Assembly: GCF_003987475.1 (NCBI RefSeq)
Contig: NZ_PIQH01000001.1
Location: forward strand, 248,001-312,000
DNA from: Idiomarina tyrosinivorans
GTDB lineage: Bacteria; Pseudomonadota; Gammaproteobacteria; Enterobacterales; Alteromonadaceae
DNA: 64,000 bases
Direction of reading: 5' to 3'
Below the pieces are notes generated by a model. It was not told where the DNA came from. It saw nothing but the letters and a program-made list of their open reading frames with translations, and ran no database searches. This document shows positions 49,509 to 59,285 of the stretch, piece by piece (the first letter of the stretch is position 1; each line of letters starts with the position of its first letter). Made by a program: the position numbers and the translations under genes.

Positions 49509-49988
49509 ATGACGGAAACTCAGCAGCCTAAAAAAATGGACGTTAGCCGTTGGCAGGAAGCACTCCTGACCCAGCTTGAGCAACTTGAGCAGCAAGTTGA
49601 AAAGTGGCGCGCCGCTCCAACAAAAACAGTCAGAGGCCCTAACTTCTGGCACAAGGTGGCTGTGCACTATTACTTGCAGGCGGCGGAAAAACTCAAGCAA
49701 CAGCAAATGTTCGAGGCTGCAAAATACTTCCGCCGAGCCGCCATGCTCGGGCATCCAAAAGCGATGAGTTATTTAGGGCAAATGTTCTTACAAGGCGAAC
49801 ATCTGCCACACAGCCCGTTCCATGCCTATTGTTGGCTAACCTTAGCGAAATTGGCCGGTGAGCAAAGCGCTGCAAGCGCGCTCGACAAACTCACACCGCA
49901 ACTCACCGCACATGAGATCAATGCAGCATCTCGGCTCGCAGCAGATCGTTTCGAATTGATTGCAGACGCAAGCTTCCAAATGCTCTAA
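49509..49988 (+). CDS. SEL1-like repeat protein
   Basis: The 159-residue protein has an N-terminal coiled-coil stretch (LEQLEQQVEKW) and SEL1-type repeats (FEAAKYFRRAAMLGHPKAMSYLGQMFLQG and AYCWLTLAKLAGEQSA). These are protein-protein interaction repeats. The partner is unknown. It is divergent from the hybrid kinase gene. Confidence 0.8.
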   Translation: MTETQQPKKMDVSRWQEALLTQLEQLEQQVEKWRAAPTKTVRGPNFWHKVAVHYYLQAAEKLKQQQMFEAAKYFRRAAMLGHPKAMSYLGQMFLQGEHLPHSPFHAYCWLTLAKLAGEQSAASALDKLTPQLTAHEINAASRLAADRFELIADASFQML

Positions 49989-51059
49989 CTACGCCGTCCA
50001 TTGTTCGACGCGATGACGAATTGTTCCGCTTTCTACTGCCTCGGCAAACTCATCCGCTAACCGTTGTCCTTGCTCGACGGCTTGTTTCCAATAACGTTTA
50101 CGCTCAGCCACAGGCAGCTGTGCAAAATCTTTGCGATCTGGAATTTTGCCGTAAGGTAAGCTCGCTAGGAATTCGTCGGTCGGCGTCAACAGCACTACAT
50201 TCGGCCACCGCTCGCCGTAGGTGCGACGCCAACGCAAGTGCTTATCGAACCAACCGGGCACAACCTGCTGAGAAAAGTGTGGGTACAACACGAGGCCGTT
50301 AACCTTAGAGAGGTCGACATCAAAGTGGTAGTCGGTAATGCCGCCATCCCGATAAAGTCCCGCCGGTGCCCCAGGAATATTTTTCACACCATCAAGTACC
50401 AGTGGAATAGCGCCGGTTGCTAATAGTGCCGAGCGAAAATTTTCATGGGTTAAGCTAACAAACTGGGTGTTAAACTCTGTCCAGCCGCGCATAAACCCGC
50501 AATCTGATGCCGGGTGATGGAAAATCACTCGTTGGTAAAACGCTTTTAACCACTGCCGGTTAACGCTGTTTAGCGAGGCAGCGGCCAACAACCCCAATGC
50601 CTGGCGTCGGTCTTCATGAGCTGACCAGCCGCGGCTTCGAGCAACAATCATATGCTGCCGCACTGCGGTTTGTCCGAGAATTTGACTGACGGCATGCTGC
50701 GGCACATATTTCTCTAATAACGCGACCGCTTCAGCGGTAATTTCATGGCGGTCGGGGTTAGCGCTGTATTCTTGGGTCCGATAGAGCTGACAAAATCGTT
50801 CACTGGCTTCAACCGGATCATCCTGCCCTAGTGAGGCAAAACGCCAAGCGCCCGCCGACGTTCCAAGCGTATCAAGTGGTGTTTGCCGTTGCGCGAACCA
50901 ATCACCAAATAAGTAGCGGTCGAGGCGCTGTAAAACAAACCATTTGGGGCCGCCTGAGGCACCTAAAAGCAGTTTTACATCGTCTGCTTGTAGGCCTTGT
51001 TCTTTAATCTGCTGGTAAGCCTGCTTACCCGCGCGAATGCTCAGCATTGTTCCTTTCAT
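49989..51059 (-). CDS. Patatin-like phospholipase
   Basis: The 356-residue protein has the patatin oxyanion segment GASGGPKW, the nucleophile motif GTSAG (about residue 70) and the catalytic Asp in DGGITD. It is a cytoplasmic Ser-Asp lipid hydrolase. ATG at 51059 has GGGAA eight bases upstream; ATG at 51047 is possible, and a frame extension to 51101 would run through an operator. Two palindromic operators lie upstream (51088-51123). Confidence 0.88.
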   Translation of the reverse strand: MKGTMLSIRAGKQAYQQIKEQGLQADDVKLLLGASGGPKWFVLQRLDRYLFGDWFAQRQTPLDTLGTSAGAWRFASLGQDDPVEASERFCQLYRTQEYSANPDRHEITAEAVALLEKYVPQHAVSQILGQTAVRQHMIVARSRGWSAHEDRRQALGLLAAASLNSVNRQWLKAFYQRVIFHHPASDCGFMRGWTEFNTQFVSLTHENFRSALLATGAIPLVLDGVKNIPGAPAGLYRDGGITDYHFDVDLSKVNGLVLYPHFSQQVVPGWFDKHLRWRRTYGERWPNVVLLTPTDEFLASLPYGKIPDRKDFAQLPVAERKRYWKQAVEQGQRLADEFAEAVESGTIRHRVEQWTA

Positions 51060-51087
51060 CAATGAGTTCCCTTTCACAAACACATAA

Positions 51088-51123
51088 TGACCCTTGGTCA
51101 ACTATATAAATGACCCATGGTCA
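51088..51123. promoter_or_regulatory. Tandem palindromic operators TGACC-N3-GGTCA
   Basis: TGACCCTTGGTCA (51088-51100) and TGACCCATGGTCA (51111-51123) are two 13-base palindromes 23 bases apart, about two helical turns, with TATATAA between them. They lie upstream of the patatin gene. This form suits a dimeric regulator of the TetR or similar class, but no such regulator gene is adjacent. Confidence 0.7.
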
Positions 51124-51444
51124 CATTTGTTTTTTGCGTTCTGCTAGCCAGCCTAACAGCAGAAAAATACCAACCACGACAAAGCCAAGGTAAATACTTG
51201 GAATCTTTGTCAGTGCACTGGCGACAACGGGAGTCAGTGCAACCAATAATAAACCGTAACCAAAGGCACACACCAACACAAATATGATTGTTCGCACAAT
51301 AAACGCAGCGTTCGCCACTTGTTTGCGAACAAACGCATTAACGTCATTGCCGTAAATCACCAGAAGTGTCGCCAAAATCATCATCGAAATATTGTGAATA
51401 TAAGGTTTTAACCACGCGGCAAAACTTAACGCAAACTGCTCCAT
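51121..51444 (-). CDS. DUF3392 family membrane protein
   Basis: The 107-residue protein has three hydrophobic segments (about 18-32, 48-72 and 80-100) and a basic end. It resembles DUF3392 proteins of marine gammaproteobacteria, function unknown. Its stop codon overlaps one of the operators in front of the patatin gene. Confidence 0.8.
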   Translation of the reverse strand: MEQFALSFAAWLKPYIHNISMMILATLLVIYGNDVNAFVRKQVANAAFIVRTIIFVLVCAFGYGLLLVALTPVVASALTKIPSIYLGFVVVGIFLLLGWLAERKKQM

Positions 51445-51574
51445 TAACTTGGCTCCATGGAATTTTCAGAGTGGCAGTATACGAACTTTCGAACGCGCTC
51501 GCATCCCTCGCATAGCACCGCAGATGGTGTTAGCATTAAAAGCCATAGTTAAAAGCCGAAATTGGAACCCACTG

Positions 51575-52387
51575 ATGAAAGTTATTTCATTCAATATCAA
51601 CGGCATTCGTGCCCGTCTCCACCAATTACAAGCATTGATCGATAAACACCAACCAGACGTGATTGGGTTACAAGAAACAAAAGTTCACGATGACCAATTT
51701 CCCATTGAAGACGTTGAAGCCATGGGCTATCACGTTGCGTTTCATGGGCAAAAAGGTCATTACGGCGTAGCTTTACTCAGTAAGACGCCGCTGCAAAATA
51801 TTACACGCGGCTTTCCCAGCGATGAAGAAGATGCGCAACGGCGAATGATTATGGGTGATTTTGCCATGGAAAATGGCGAAACCGTGCGCGTTCTCAATGG
51901 CTATTTCCCGCAAGGCGAAAGCCGAGACCACCCAACCAAGTTTCCCGCAAAAGAGCGCTTCTATCAGGACTTAATGAAGTATTTAGAAAACGATTTAAGC
52001 CCTAAGCAGCCGGTCATCATTATGGGCGATATGAATATTTCCCATACCGACGATGATATTGGTATTGGTGAGAGTAATGCTAAGCGCTGGTTACGCACCG
52101 GTAAATGTTCTTTCTTACCAGAAGAACGAGATTGGCTGAACCGCCTGATAGATTGGGGTTTGGTCGATACTTTCCGGCAACAAAATCCTGAGATCACCGA
52201 CCAATATAGCTGGTTTGATTATCGATCGCGCGGATTTGACGACAACCGCGGCTTACGCATCGACCTCATTCTAGCAACGAAGACCTTGGCTGAACAATGC
52301 AATGACAGCGGTATTGATTACCCGTTACGAGGCATTGAAAAGCCGTCCGACCATGCGCCTATATGGTCGTCTTTTGCGGTGAAGTAA
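51575..52387 (+). CDS. xthA: Exodeoxyribonuclease III
   Basis: The 270-residue AP endonuclease/exonuclease has the family motifs [11 protein letters not shown] (metal Glu), [27 protein letters not shown] and the terminal SDHAPIW catalytic His. It removes abasic sites and 3' blocking groups. ATG at 51575 gives the standard start [14 protein letters not shown]; an extension upstream to 51449 has no similarity to the family. Confidence 0.97.
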   Translation: MKVISFNINGIRARLHQLQALIDKHQPDVIGLQETKVHDDQFPIEDVEAMGYHVAFHGQKGHYGVALLSKTPLQNITRGFPSDEEDAQRRMIMGDFAMENGETVRVLNGYFPQGESRDHPTKFPAKERFYQDLMKYLENDLSPKQPVIIMGDMNISHTDDDIGIGESNAKRWLRTGKCSFLPEERDWLNRLIDWGLVDTFRQQNPEITDQYSWFDYRSRGFDDNRGLRIDLILATKTLAEQCNDSGIDYPLRGIEKPSDHAPIWSSFAVK

Positions 52388-52388
52388 A

Positions 52389-53030
52389 ATGCTATTCGCT
52401 TCCGCACTGCCTTGGATAGTTGCTGCTTGCATTATTATGCTGGCAGTGCGGAAGGCGTTTTTCCCTTGGCTACGAAATAGTCGGCTATTTCAACACCTGT
52501 TTTTTGGCACGACGGCGGTTACCGCCTTTATCTGGAGCTTCCACGCCAGCATTGCCAACGGATTAGCGTTTCACTTCTTATTGCTAACCAGCATTACCTT
52601 AATGCTCGGGTTCAGGGCGGCGCTGCTTGTAGGTGCTCTGGTGGTAACGCTTTATGCATTGTTTATTGGTTTCGAACACGGTGATTGGGCACAACATTTT
52701 CTGGCCTTAGCCGTTATACCGGCCGCCGTTACCTACGTTGCTTACGCCTGGATTTACCACCATTTACCACGCCATCCGTTCGTTTACATTTTTCTTAACG
52801 CTTTTATTGCCGCGGCAATAAGCCTGCTAATGGCTCAAGTTGCACTAGCACTGTTAATTTTTTGGCAAGGCGCGTTAAATTGGGAACAACTGTGGCAGAA
52901 TTACCTATCAATTACCCCGTTGCTAATGTTTCCGGAAGCCTTACTTAACGGCATGGCAGTCACATTAATGGTGGTCTATCGTCCCAATTGGTTAGCCACG
53001 TTTAGCGACAATACCTATCTAAACGATTAA
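52389..53030 (+). CDS. CbiM-like energy-coupling-factor family membrane protein
   Basis: The 213-residue protein has about six membrane segments and ends in the NGMAVTLMVVYRPNWL stretch typical of the CbiM/NikM-like permease family. It has no partner ATPase nearby, and its N-terminus lacks the metal-binding His, so a transport function is uncertain. It starts one base after xthA. Confidence 0.7.
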   Translation: MLFASALPWIVAACIIMLAVRKAFFPWLRNSRLFQHLFFGTTAVTAFIWSFHASIANGLAFHFLLLTSITLMLGFRAALLVGALVVTLYALFIGFEHGDWAQHFLALAVIPAAVTYVAYAWIYHHLPRHPFVYIFLNAFIAAAISLLMAQVALALLIFWQGALNWEQLWQNYLSITPLLMFPEALLNGMAVTLMVVYRPNWLATFSDNTYLND

Positions 53031-53449
53031 TGTTCGTGTGGCGGCAGCGTATCTAACGCTCGCCGCAGTATACGCGCTAAATCCATATAGGTTGGCTTAG
53101 CTTGTTGTGGTTGCGGAACCTCGCCACCACTGCTTCGCAGCTTTTGCTGCAGCTCTTTGTACCAACGGATTAAGTGTGGTTGTAACGGTTGCTTCGACCG
53201 CCAACCTAACCAGACTAAACCTTGCAAAGGTAAACTCAGCATCACTAAAGACATTATCAAGCCTTGTGAAAGCTGCTCTTTAGGCAACCACTCTAGGTAA
53301 GCAAAAACATTCATCACCGCAATGGCGGGGATCCACTTTATCCCCAACTGGGTCGCTGGAACCACCCGAGATTCGGTCATTGTCGCCACCACCGAATGCT
53401 GCGGCCATTGTGTTAAGTAACGTGAGCCATCACGCAGAAGTTTCCACAT
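53027..53449 (-). CDS. yfbV: YfbV-family protein (UPF0208)
   Basis: The 140-residue protein has two membrane helices (about 38-55 and 65-83) and opens with GSRYLTQWPQHSVVATMTESRVVPATQLGIKWIPAIAVM, matching YfbV/DUF412. In E. coli YfbV limits MatP-mediated constraint of the chromosome terminus. Its stop overlaps the end of the convergent CbiM-like gene by 4 bases. Confidence 0.92.
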   Translation of the reverse strand: MWKLLRDGSRYLTQWPQHSVVATMTESRVVPATQLGIKWIPAIAVMNVFAYLEWLPKEQLSQGLIMSLVMLSLPLQGLVWLGWRSKQPLQPHLIRWYKELQQKLRSSGGEVPQPQQAKPTYMDLARILRRALDTLPPHEH

Positions 53450-53668
53450 AAACTCATAACCTGCCTAAAAAAACGCCGTTATGATCATAAAATAGACCAT
53501 TGTACGTTATTCGAACTAAACCAATAAAGCTTATAAAAACAAACGGTTACAGTCTTATTTTCGGCTAGTTCACAAACATATCCACAGATAATGTGGATAC
53601 TGTTGAAAGCTTACCAAAGCTTTGCCACTATAGCTCAAGATTTCTGACCGTTTTTGGCATTCATCGTC

Positions 53669-54118
53669 ATGCAATTGTTCGCTCCCGTTAACGGCCGCCT
53701 TTGTCCGCCGACATCTCACCCTAGCGCCATTATTCGTCATGGTTTTGCTGGGCAAGGCATTACTCTAACGGTTACCGGCAATGAGATTTTCGCCCCCTGT
53801 GACGCGACCATCATACAGAGCTCTGCTGCTGGTCACTATTGGCTATTGCAAACTCCACAAGGAGACAGCGTAACGCTGCTCCTGGGGCAGGTAGAACAAT
53901 TGCATCCCGCTTGCCAACGGCGTGAAAGCACTCGTAACGTCGAACATATCGCTCAGGGTGAATTGCTTGCTCGCGTCAACACCAGTGTTTTGCGGAGCCT
54001 TCCGGCAGCCGCACAGTGTTTAGCAATCTATTGCGATAATCCTCATTGGCAATGGCAAAATATTAGCCGAATTAGGGTCGGAGAAAAGGTTGCACAATTT
54101 GAAGATGGAGTGGTTTAA
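53669..54118 (+). CDS. Degenerate PTS EIIA-Glc-like protein
   Basis: The 149-residue protein follows the EIIA-Glc fold (FAPVNGRL, GQGITLTVTGNEIFAPCDATI, VGEKVAQF) but where EIIA has the phospho-accepting HxGIDT it reads LLLGQVEQL. The auxiliary His of NHAF is kept as GHYW. It therefore cannot be phosphorylated in the usual way and may be a regulator or binding protein. ATG at 53669 is chosen over TTG at 53654. No other PTS gene is in the window. Confidence 0.75.
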   Translation: MQLFAPVNGRLCPPTSHPSAIIRHGFAGQGITLTVTGNEIFAPCDATIIQSSAAGHYWLLQTPQGDSVTLLLGQVEQLHPACQRRESTRNVEHIAQGELLARVNTSVLRSLPAAAQCLAIYCDNPHWQWQNISRIRVGEKVAQFEDGVV

Positions 54119-54466
54119 ATGATTACGATGTATGGTATTGCTAACTGCGACACCGTTAAAAAGGCACAAAAATGGCTAACGGCTAACGACATCGCGTTTG
54201 CGTTCGTTTCCTTCCGTGAACAACCGTTAACGTCTGAAAAGGTCAATCATTGGTTAACGACACTTGGCGTGGAGAAACTTATCAATAAGCGCAGTACTAG
54301 CTGGCGCCAGTTGAGTGAAGAACAAAAACAACAAACCGATGCTTCCGCGTGGGTAGATACCATCATTGCTCAACCCACATTGATTAAGCGGCCGCTGCTC
54401 GAGTTGGAAGATGCTACCCTAATCAATGGATTTTCGGAATCAGTATGGCAACAGCAACTGAAATGA
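54119..54466 (+). CDS. yffB: ArsC/Spx-family reductase YffB
   Basis: The 115-residue protein has [12 protein letters not shown] with the single Cys at the thioredoxin-fold position and KRPLLE near the end. YffB is a thioredoxin-fold protein of unclear substrate, placed before dapE across gammaproteobacteria as here. It overlaps dapE. Confidence 0.93.
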   Translation: MITMYGIANCDTVKKAQKWLTANDIAFAFVSFREQPLTSEKVNHWLTTLGVEKLINKRSTSWRQLSEEQKQQTDASAWVDTIIAQPTLIKRPLLELEDATLINGFSESVWQQQLK

Positions 54467-55605
54467 CACAACATCCGACACTGCGCTTAGCCCACGAACT
54501 GTTGGCTCGCGCATCGATTACGCCTGCCGATGAAGGCTGCCAAACCGTCATCGCTGAACGCTTACGTGCGTTGGGTTTTAGTACTGAAACGATGGTATTT
54601 GAAGATACCACCAACTTATGGGCACGCACCCAATCAGACAAACCCGTTTTCTGCTTTGCTGGCCATACCGACGTTGTACCAACAGGCGATCCGCTTAGCT
54701 GGCGATTTCCACCGTTTCAACCGACCGAGCATGACGGATATTTATATGCCCGTGGCGCCGCGGACATGAAAGGAAGCCTTGCGGCGATGATTGTCGCCAC
54801 AGAGCGTTTTATGGCCGAACATACTGCATTGCCTTTCGATATTGCCTATTTGATTACGAGCGATGAAGAAGGACCGTTTATTAATGGCACCAAACGGGTT
54901 ATCGAAACCCTGCAGCAACGGCAACAAAACATTGACTGGTGTATTGTTGGCGAGCCCTCTTCTACCCACACTATTGGTGATATCGTCAAGAACGGGCGCC
55001 GTGGTTCATTATCGCTGTCATTAACCATTATCGGCCAGCAAGGTCACGTCGCATATCCGCATTTGGCGGATAATCCAGTGCATCGCTTTGCGCCCTTGTT
55101 GCAACGGTTGGTGTCTGAGCATTGGGATAATGGCAACGCATTTTTTCCAGCCACCACCTTTCAGATCTCCAATATTCATGCTGGCACAGGCGCCGGCAAC
55201 GTTATTCCGGGGGAGCTCCAAGTTGAGGCAAACTTCCGCTTCTCCACCGAAGTGACCGCAGAACAGCTCCAGCAGCGCGTCGAAGCGTTGATTGCCGAGG
55301 CGGGTATAACGGCGAAATGTCAGTGGAAACTGAATGGTGAAGCTTTTGTTACTGAAGCTGGGGTGCTGCTGGACATCGTTCAGCAGAGCATTAGTCACTG
55401 CACCGGTCAGCTACCGCAGCTGTCCACAGCGGGTGGCACCTCAGACGGACGCTTTATTGCCCCAACTGGCGCTCAGGTTGTGGAGCTGGGTCCAGTAAAT
55501 GCCACCATACACAAAGTGAATGAGTGCGTTAAGATAACCGATCTTATTGCCTTAACCGATATCTATTATCAGGTATTAAAAGGGTTCTATGCTCAACTTC
55601 GATGA
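54445..55605 (+). CDS. dapE: Succinyl-diaminopimelate desuccinylase
   Basis: The M20 metallopeptidase-family protein (386 residues from ATG 54445, 380 from ATG 54463 in an ATGA overlap) has [26 protein letters not shown] and the later GGTSDGRF segments with zinc ligands. It makes LL-diaminopimelate for lysine and cell wall. CGGA six bases before 54445 favours the longer form. Confidence 0.96.
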   Translation: MATATEMTQHPTLRLAHELLARASITPADEGCQTVIAERLRALGFSTETMVFEDTTNLWARTQSDKPVFCFAGHTDVVPTGDPLSWRFPPFQPTEHDGYLYARGAADMKGSLAAMIVATERFMAEHTALPFDIAYLITSDEEGPFINGTKRVIETLQQRQQNIDWCIVGEPSSTHTIGDIVKNGRRGSLSLSLTIIGQQGHVAYPHLADNPVHRFAPLLQRLVSEHWDNGNAFFPATTFQISNIHAGTGAGNVIPGELQVEANFRFSTEVTAEQLQQRVEALIAEAGITAKCQWKLNGEAFVTEAGVLLDIVQQSISHCTGQLPQLSTAGGTSDGRFIAPTGAQVVELGPVNATIHKVNECVKITDLIALTDIYYQVLKGFYAQLR

Positions 55606-56308
55606 ACGCTATGGTTTAGCAACCACCCATCTGCAGCCCGTGACGGGTGATCAGCAATTGCACTCAGCGGCCATTGAAGCCTGGCAGCAGATGCAGCGTG
55701 ATGCTCAGCAACAAGGTGTTGAGCTCGCAATAGCGAGCGGTTACCGGAGTTTTCAACGGCAGGCACAAATTTGGAACGCCAAGTGGCAAGGGCAGCGCAC
55801 CTTGCTCGACCAACAGGGCAAACCACTTGTTAACGAGCAACTGAGTGTTGGTGAAAAATTAGCGGCAATTCTGCATTGGTCTGCCTTACCAGGGCTTAGC
55901 AGACATCATTGGGGTAGTGATTTTGATGTTTACGACCCACGCCCATTTGCCGACGAAACGCGGCAATTGCAATTGGTACCGTCAGAGTACGTTGATGATA
56001 ACGGCCCCTGCTACCAAGCTTGGTGTTGGTTGCGGCAACATGCTAAGCACTACGGTTTTTTCTTCCCTTATGCGCGTTATCAAGGCGGTGTTGCAAGCGA
56101 ACCTTGGCACCTGAGTTACCGAGCGGTATCAGTGCCAACGTTGAAGCAATTATCAGTAGCGGATTATCGTCAGGTTTTAGCGGCTCAGCCGATTGCCGGA
56201 ATGGCAATTATTGTTGAGCAACTGCCAGAAATTTTCGAAAAGTACGTTAACAATATATGTGAGGACGACGGATGGACCGATATTTGGTGTGGCTACTCGT
56301 CGCCTTAG
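55589..56308 (+). CDS. M15-family D-alanyl-D-alanine carboxypeptidase-like protein
   Basis: The 239-residue protein has the M15 zinc motif [10 protein letters not shown] (about residue 108) and EPWHLSY (about 170), with the family segment [13 protein letters not shown]. It probably cleaves peptidoglycan peptides, but no signal peptide is seen, so its location is unclear. It overlaps dapE by 17 bases. Confidence 0.88.
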   Translation: MLNFDERYGLATTHLQPVTGDQQLHSAAIEAWQQMQRDAQQQGVELAIASGYRSFQRQAQIWNAKWQGQRTLLDQQGKPLVNEQLSVGEKLAAILHWSALPGLSRHHWGSDFDVYDPRPFADETRQLQLVPSEYVDDNGPCYQAWCWLRQHAKHYGFFFPYARYQGGVASEPWHLSYRAVSVPTLKQLSVADYRQVLAAQPIAGMAIIVEQLPEIFEKYVNNICEDDGWTDIWCGYSSP

Positions 56309-56424
56309 TGGTCGGCGTGGTGGTAAGTAATATTATGGTACTGAAATACGCGGCCAAATTTAAATGGCCCGGGCAACAGAAGTCTCAGTCGCCCGAGCAG
56401 AAAGATTCAAAGGTCGAGGATTAA
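56272..56424 (+). CDS. DUF2897 small membrane protein
   Basis: This is a 50-residue protein ([20 protein letters not shown] start) with one membrane helix and a hydrophilic tail. It overlaps the M15 gene by 37 bases and has GAGG seven bases upstream of its ATG at 56272. It overlaps the purC stop by 4 bases in convergent orientation. The helix followed by IMVLKYAAK fits DUF2897. Function is unknown. Confidence 0.75.
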   Translation: MDRYLVWLLVALVVGVVVSNIMVLKYAAKFKWPGQQKSQSPEQKDSKVED

Positions 56425-57131
56425 AGCGATACGCCGAGGCGTTTTGCCACCTCTTCGTAGGCCTCGACTACACCACCAAGGCCTTGACGGAAGCGATCCT
56501 TATCGAGCTTTTCACGGGTTTCTTTATCCCATAAACGGCAGCCATCGGGGGTGAACTCATCACCCAAGACGATATCGCCGTTGAATACGCCAAACTCTAG
56601 CTTGTAATCGACCAGCAATAAACCTGCATCTTCAAACAGCTTTTTCAATACGTCGTTAACTTTGAACGTGAGCTGTTTCATGGTCGCGATTTGTTCAGCG
56701 GTCGCCCAACCAAATGCCTGAATGTGGTATTCATTCACCATTGGATCGTGCAGTGCGTCGTTTTTCAAGAAAAACTCAAACGTTGGTGGATTCAACGTTT
56801 TACCTTCTTCGACACCCAAACGGCGCACCAAAGAGCCCGCCGCAATATTACGCACAACGCATTCAACTGGAATCATATCGAGCTTTTTCACTAACGACTC
56901 AGTGTCGCTCAGCAATTCGTCAAGCTGCGTTGGAATACCCGCCTGCTCCAGTTTAGTCATAATAAAATGATTAAACTTATTGTTGACCATTCCTTTACGG
57001 TCTAATTGTTCAACTTTCTCACCGTCAAACGCTGAAGTGTCGTTGCGGAACGCTAACACTAGGCGTTGTGGATCGTCAGTTGTATAAACCGTTTTTGCTT
57101 TACCTCGATACAGCTCGTCACGTTTTTGCAT
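56421..57131 (-). CDS. purC: SAICAR synthase
   Basis: The 236-residue protein has [36 protein letters not shown] and DYKLEFG, the substrate- and ATP-binding motifs of PurC. It joins aspartate to CAIR in purine synthesis. ATG at 57131 matches the E. coli start [11 protein letters not shown]; a GTG at 57146 is a weaker alternative. It follows bamC, the conserved order. Confidence 0.97.
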   Translation of the reverse strand: MQKRDELYRGKAKTVYTTDDPQRLVLAFRNDTSAFDGEKVEQLDRKGMVNNKFNHFIMTKLEQAGIPTQLDELLSDTESLVKKLDMIPVECVVRNIAAGSLVRRLGVEEGKTLNPPTFEFFLKNDALHDPMVNEYHIQAFGWATAEQIATMKQLTFKVNDVLKKLFEDAGLLLVDYKLEFGVFNGDIVLGDEFTPDGCRLWDKETREKLDKDRFRQGLGGVVEAYEEVAKRLGVSL

Positions 57132-57149
57132 AGGGCTCTCACTCACCAG

Positions 57150-58241
57150 TTACATCTTGCTTTGCGCTTTAATTGCCGTCGATAGACCTTGGAATACTTT
57201 ATTAATCCAAGCGCTATCTACCACTTTGTCGTTATACCAAACAGTTACCGAGACCCGCGTACCTTGCTCAATCATACGGAACTCATACTCACCTTCAGCG
57301 ATACCATAATCGGCGTAGTCGTCGCTGCCAAAGGATAAGAATCCTGAATCTGGCTCGGCATAGTCCGTGTAGTAGACACCCGTTTCACGGTTTAAGTCAG
57401 AAACCACAAAGCCACTTTGATTCAATGCAGGCTCCAACACCGACCAGGCGCTATCGAAATCAGAGTCGATAATGTACGCGGGTTCGCCGTCTGCGTTAAA
57501 GCCACGTTCAACATCTAAACCATTTTTTAAGCGCGTTTTTAAGTTTAACTGATGCTCGCGGTTAACTTCTGAAATAATATCATTCAATAACGTCGCGGCA
57601 GCATTGTGCTTAACATATTCGTCAGCTACAGCCTGCGGCCCGTGGTGCTGAAAATTCTCTGCACTAATGACGATCTCGGTCGACCGACCATGCGCCGCTG
57701 TGTCGAACTGGATAACAAAGTTCATCGTTGAACTATTTGGAAAGCTTGACGCATCTTTAACAAAGGTGAAGTACGGTTGATTGTCATCGGCAATTCGCGA
57801 GATATAAGTCGCTCGCCCAGTACGAATCTGTTTAAGCATTTGCTGTTCATCAACCGCAATATCAAGCCGATCCAACACGGTTTCCGTTGCGCCCCAAACG
57901 AATCCCGCAATTGAATCACCCATTCCATCGACTAAGTCAAAACTGGCATCAACTGCTCCGTCTGTCTCGCTCGTTTGCGAACCTAAGGCTAAAGGACGCA
58001 CTTGGACTGGTGCCATAACGTTCACGTCATCACCAATGGGTGCGTTGTTATTCGAAGGTTTAGGAATGTTGTAGTCGTCACGAGTATTTGGAGCGGCTAA
58101 GCCTTTGGCAATCTTAAGGTCTGGCAGTTGTTGTTCCGTTACGTAATCGGCTTTTCCTTGCACCTGCTGTAGGTCGGTACTACTACACGCGCCAACTATA
58201 GCGCTTAAGGCTACAATAACCGCCACTTTACTCAACTTCAT
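57150..58241 (-). CDS. bamC: Outer-membrane assembly lipoprotein BamC
   Basis: The 363-residue lipoprotein (lipobox VGACSS) has the unstructured N-terminal region that contacts BamD and two helix-grip domains (about 110-230 and 255-360). It is part of the BAM complex. The ATG overlaps the dapA stop by 4 bases. Confidence 0.95.
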   Translation of the reverse strand: MKLSKVAVIVALSAIVGACSSTDLQQVQGKADYVTEQQLPDLKIAKGLAAPNTRDDYNIPKPSNNNAPIGDDVNVMAPVQVRPLALGSQTSETDGAVDASFDLVDGMGDSIAGFVWGATETVLDRLDIAVDEQQMLKQIRTGRATYISRIADDNQPYFTFVKDASSFPNSSTMNFVIQFDTAAHGRSTEIVISAENFQHHGPQAVADEYVKHNAAATLLNDIISEVNREHQLNLKTRLKNGLDVERGFNADGEPAYIIDSDFDSAWSVLEPALNQSGFVVSDLNRETGVYYTDYAEPDSGFLSFGSDDYADYGIAEGEYEFRMIEQGTRVSVTVWYNDKVVDSAWINKVFQGLSTAIKAQSKM

Positions 58242-59131
58242 GATTGCTCCTGGACATCAATTAAATGCGCTCGCTCTAACACTCTACGGATTTCTGCTTG
58301 GTGTCCTTCCGTTGGCGCGGTTAGTGGAAGCCGATAATTCGCTTGTAACCACCCCATCAGTGCAAGGGCCCATTTTACGGGGATAGGATTAGATTCGATA
58401 AATAACATTTGGTGCAACGGCACTAATTGTTTATCAATGGCTGCAGCGCGCTCAGCGTCACCGGCACAAGCTGCATCGACTAATGCCTTCATTTGCTCAG
58501 GTGCAATATTAGCCGTGACACTGATAACACCATCGCCACCAGCCAACATAAAATCTTTACTGGTAGGATCGTCGCCACTCAGGAGAATGAACGACTCTCC
58601 ACAACGCTGGCGCAATTGCTGAACGCGTTCAACATCACCGGTCGCCTCTTTTATGCCCACAATATTGTCGATTTCAGCAAGACGTTCGACGATATCGGGT
58701 GTCATATCTGATGCCGTTCGGCCGGGAACGTTATACAGGATTTGCGGCTTATCTGAAGCGGCGGCACAAGCACTATAGTGCGCCAGTAAACCATCAGGCA
58801 TGGGCTTGTTGTAGTAAGGCGTAACATTCAAAAAGCCGTCGATGGGGAGTATGCCCATGCGCTCGGTAAGCTGCACCGCTTCAGCGGTAGAATTTGAGCC
58901 ATTACCAGCAATCACACCGATCCGCCCGGCGCTAATTTCTGTCACAGCTCGAACAACATCGATATGCTCATCATGGGTTAGGGTCGTTGATTCGCCAGTC
59001 GTGCCCACGGCAACGATAGCATCGGTACCAGCTCTTATATGTTGCTCGACCAGAAACTCAAGTTCGCTGTAATCGATATTTCCATATTTCGTAAAAGGGG
59101 TAACTAGTGCAACTATGCTGCCCTTAAGCAT
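58238..59131 (-). CDS. dapA: 4-hydroxy-tetrahydrodipicolinate synthase
   Basis: The 297-residue aldolase-class protein has GTTGES, ILYNVPGRT (Tyr) and the Schiff-base lysine in GIKEATGD. It makes the lysine/DAP precursor. ATG at 59131 gives MLKGSIVALVTPF with GGAG five bases upstream; an upstream frame extension is rejected. It is the first gene of dapA-bamC-purC and is divergent from the gcvR-like gene. Confidence 0.97.
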   Translation of the reverse strand: MLKGSIVALVTPFTKYGNIDYSELEFLVEQHIRAGTDAIVAVGTTGESTTLTHDEHIDVVRAVTEISAGRIGVIAGNGSNSTAEAVQLTERMGILPIDGFLNVTPYYNKPMPDGLLAHYSACAAASDKPQILYNVPGRTASDMTPDIVERLAEIDNIVGIKEATGDVERVQQLRQRCGESFILLSGDDPTSKDFMLAGGDGVISVTANIAPEQMKALVDAACAGDAERAAAIDKQLVPLHQMLFIESNPIPVKWALALMGWLQANYRLPLTAPTEGHQAEIRRVLERAHLIDVQEQS

Positions 59132-59285
59132 ACAGACTCCGCTATTATTTTTGGCTGACAATGGTAAAGCTAGGCACTGATAAACACAAGTGTCAGAGCA
59201 CAAACTGACGAAAAGGTTCACGGTTTTTTATTATTCATTTCTCCGCTATTATACCACCGCTTTATCACTAACTAAGGCAGGCCTT

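Noticed and set aside
51449-51574. N-terminal extension of xthA
   Set aside because: The extension overlaps the promoter side of DUF3392 and has no match to exonuclease III, which starts MKVISFN.
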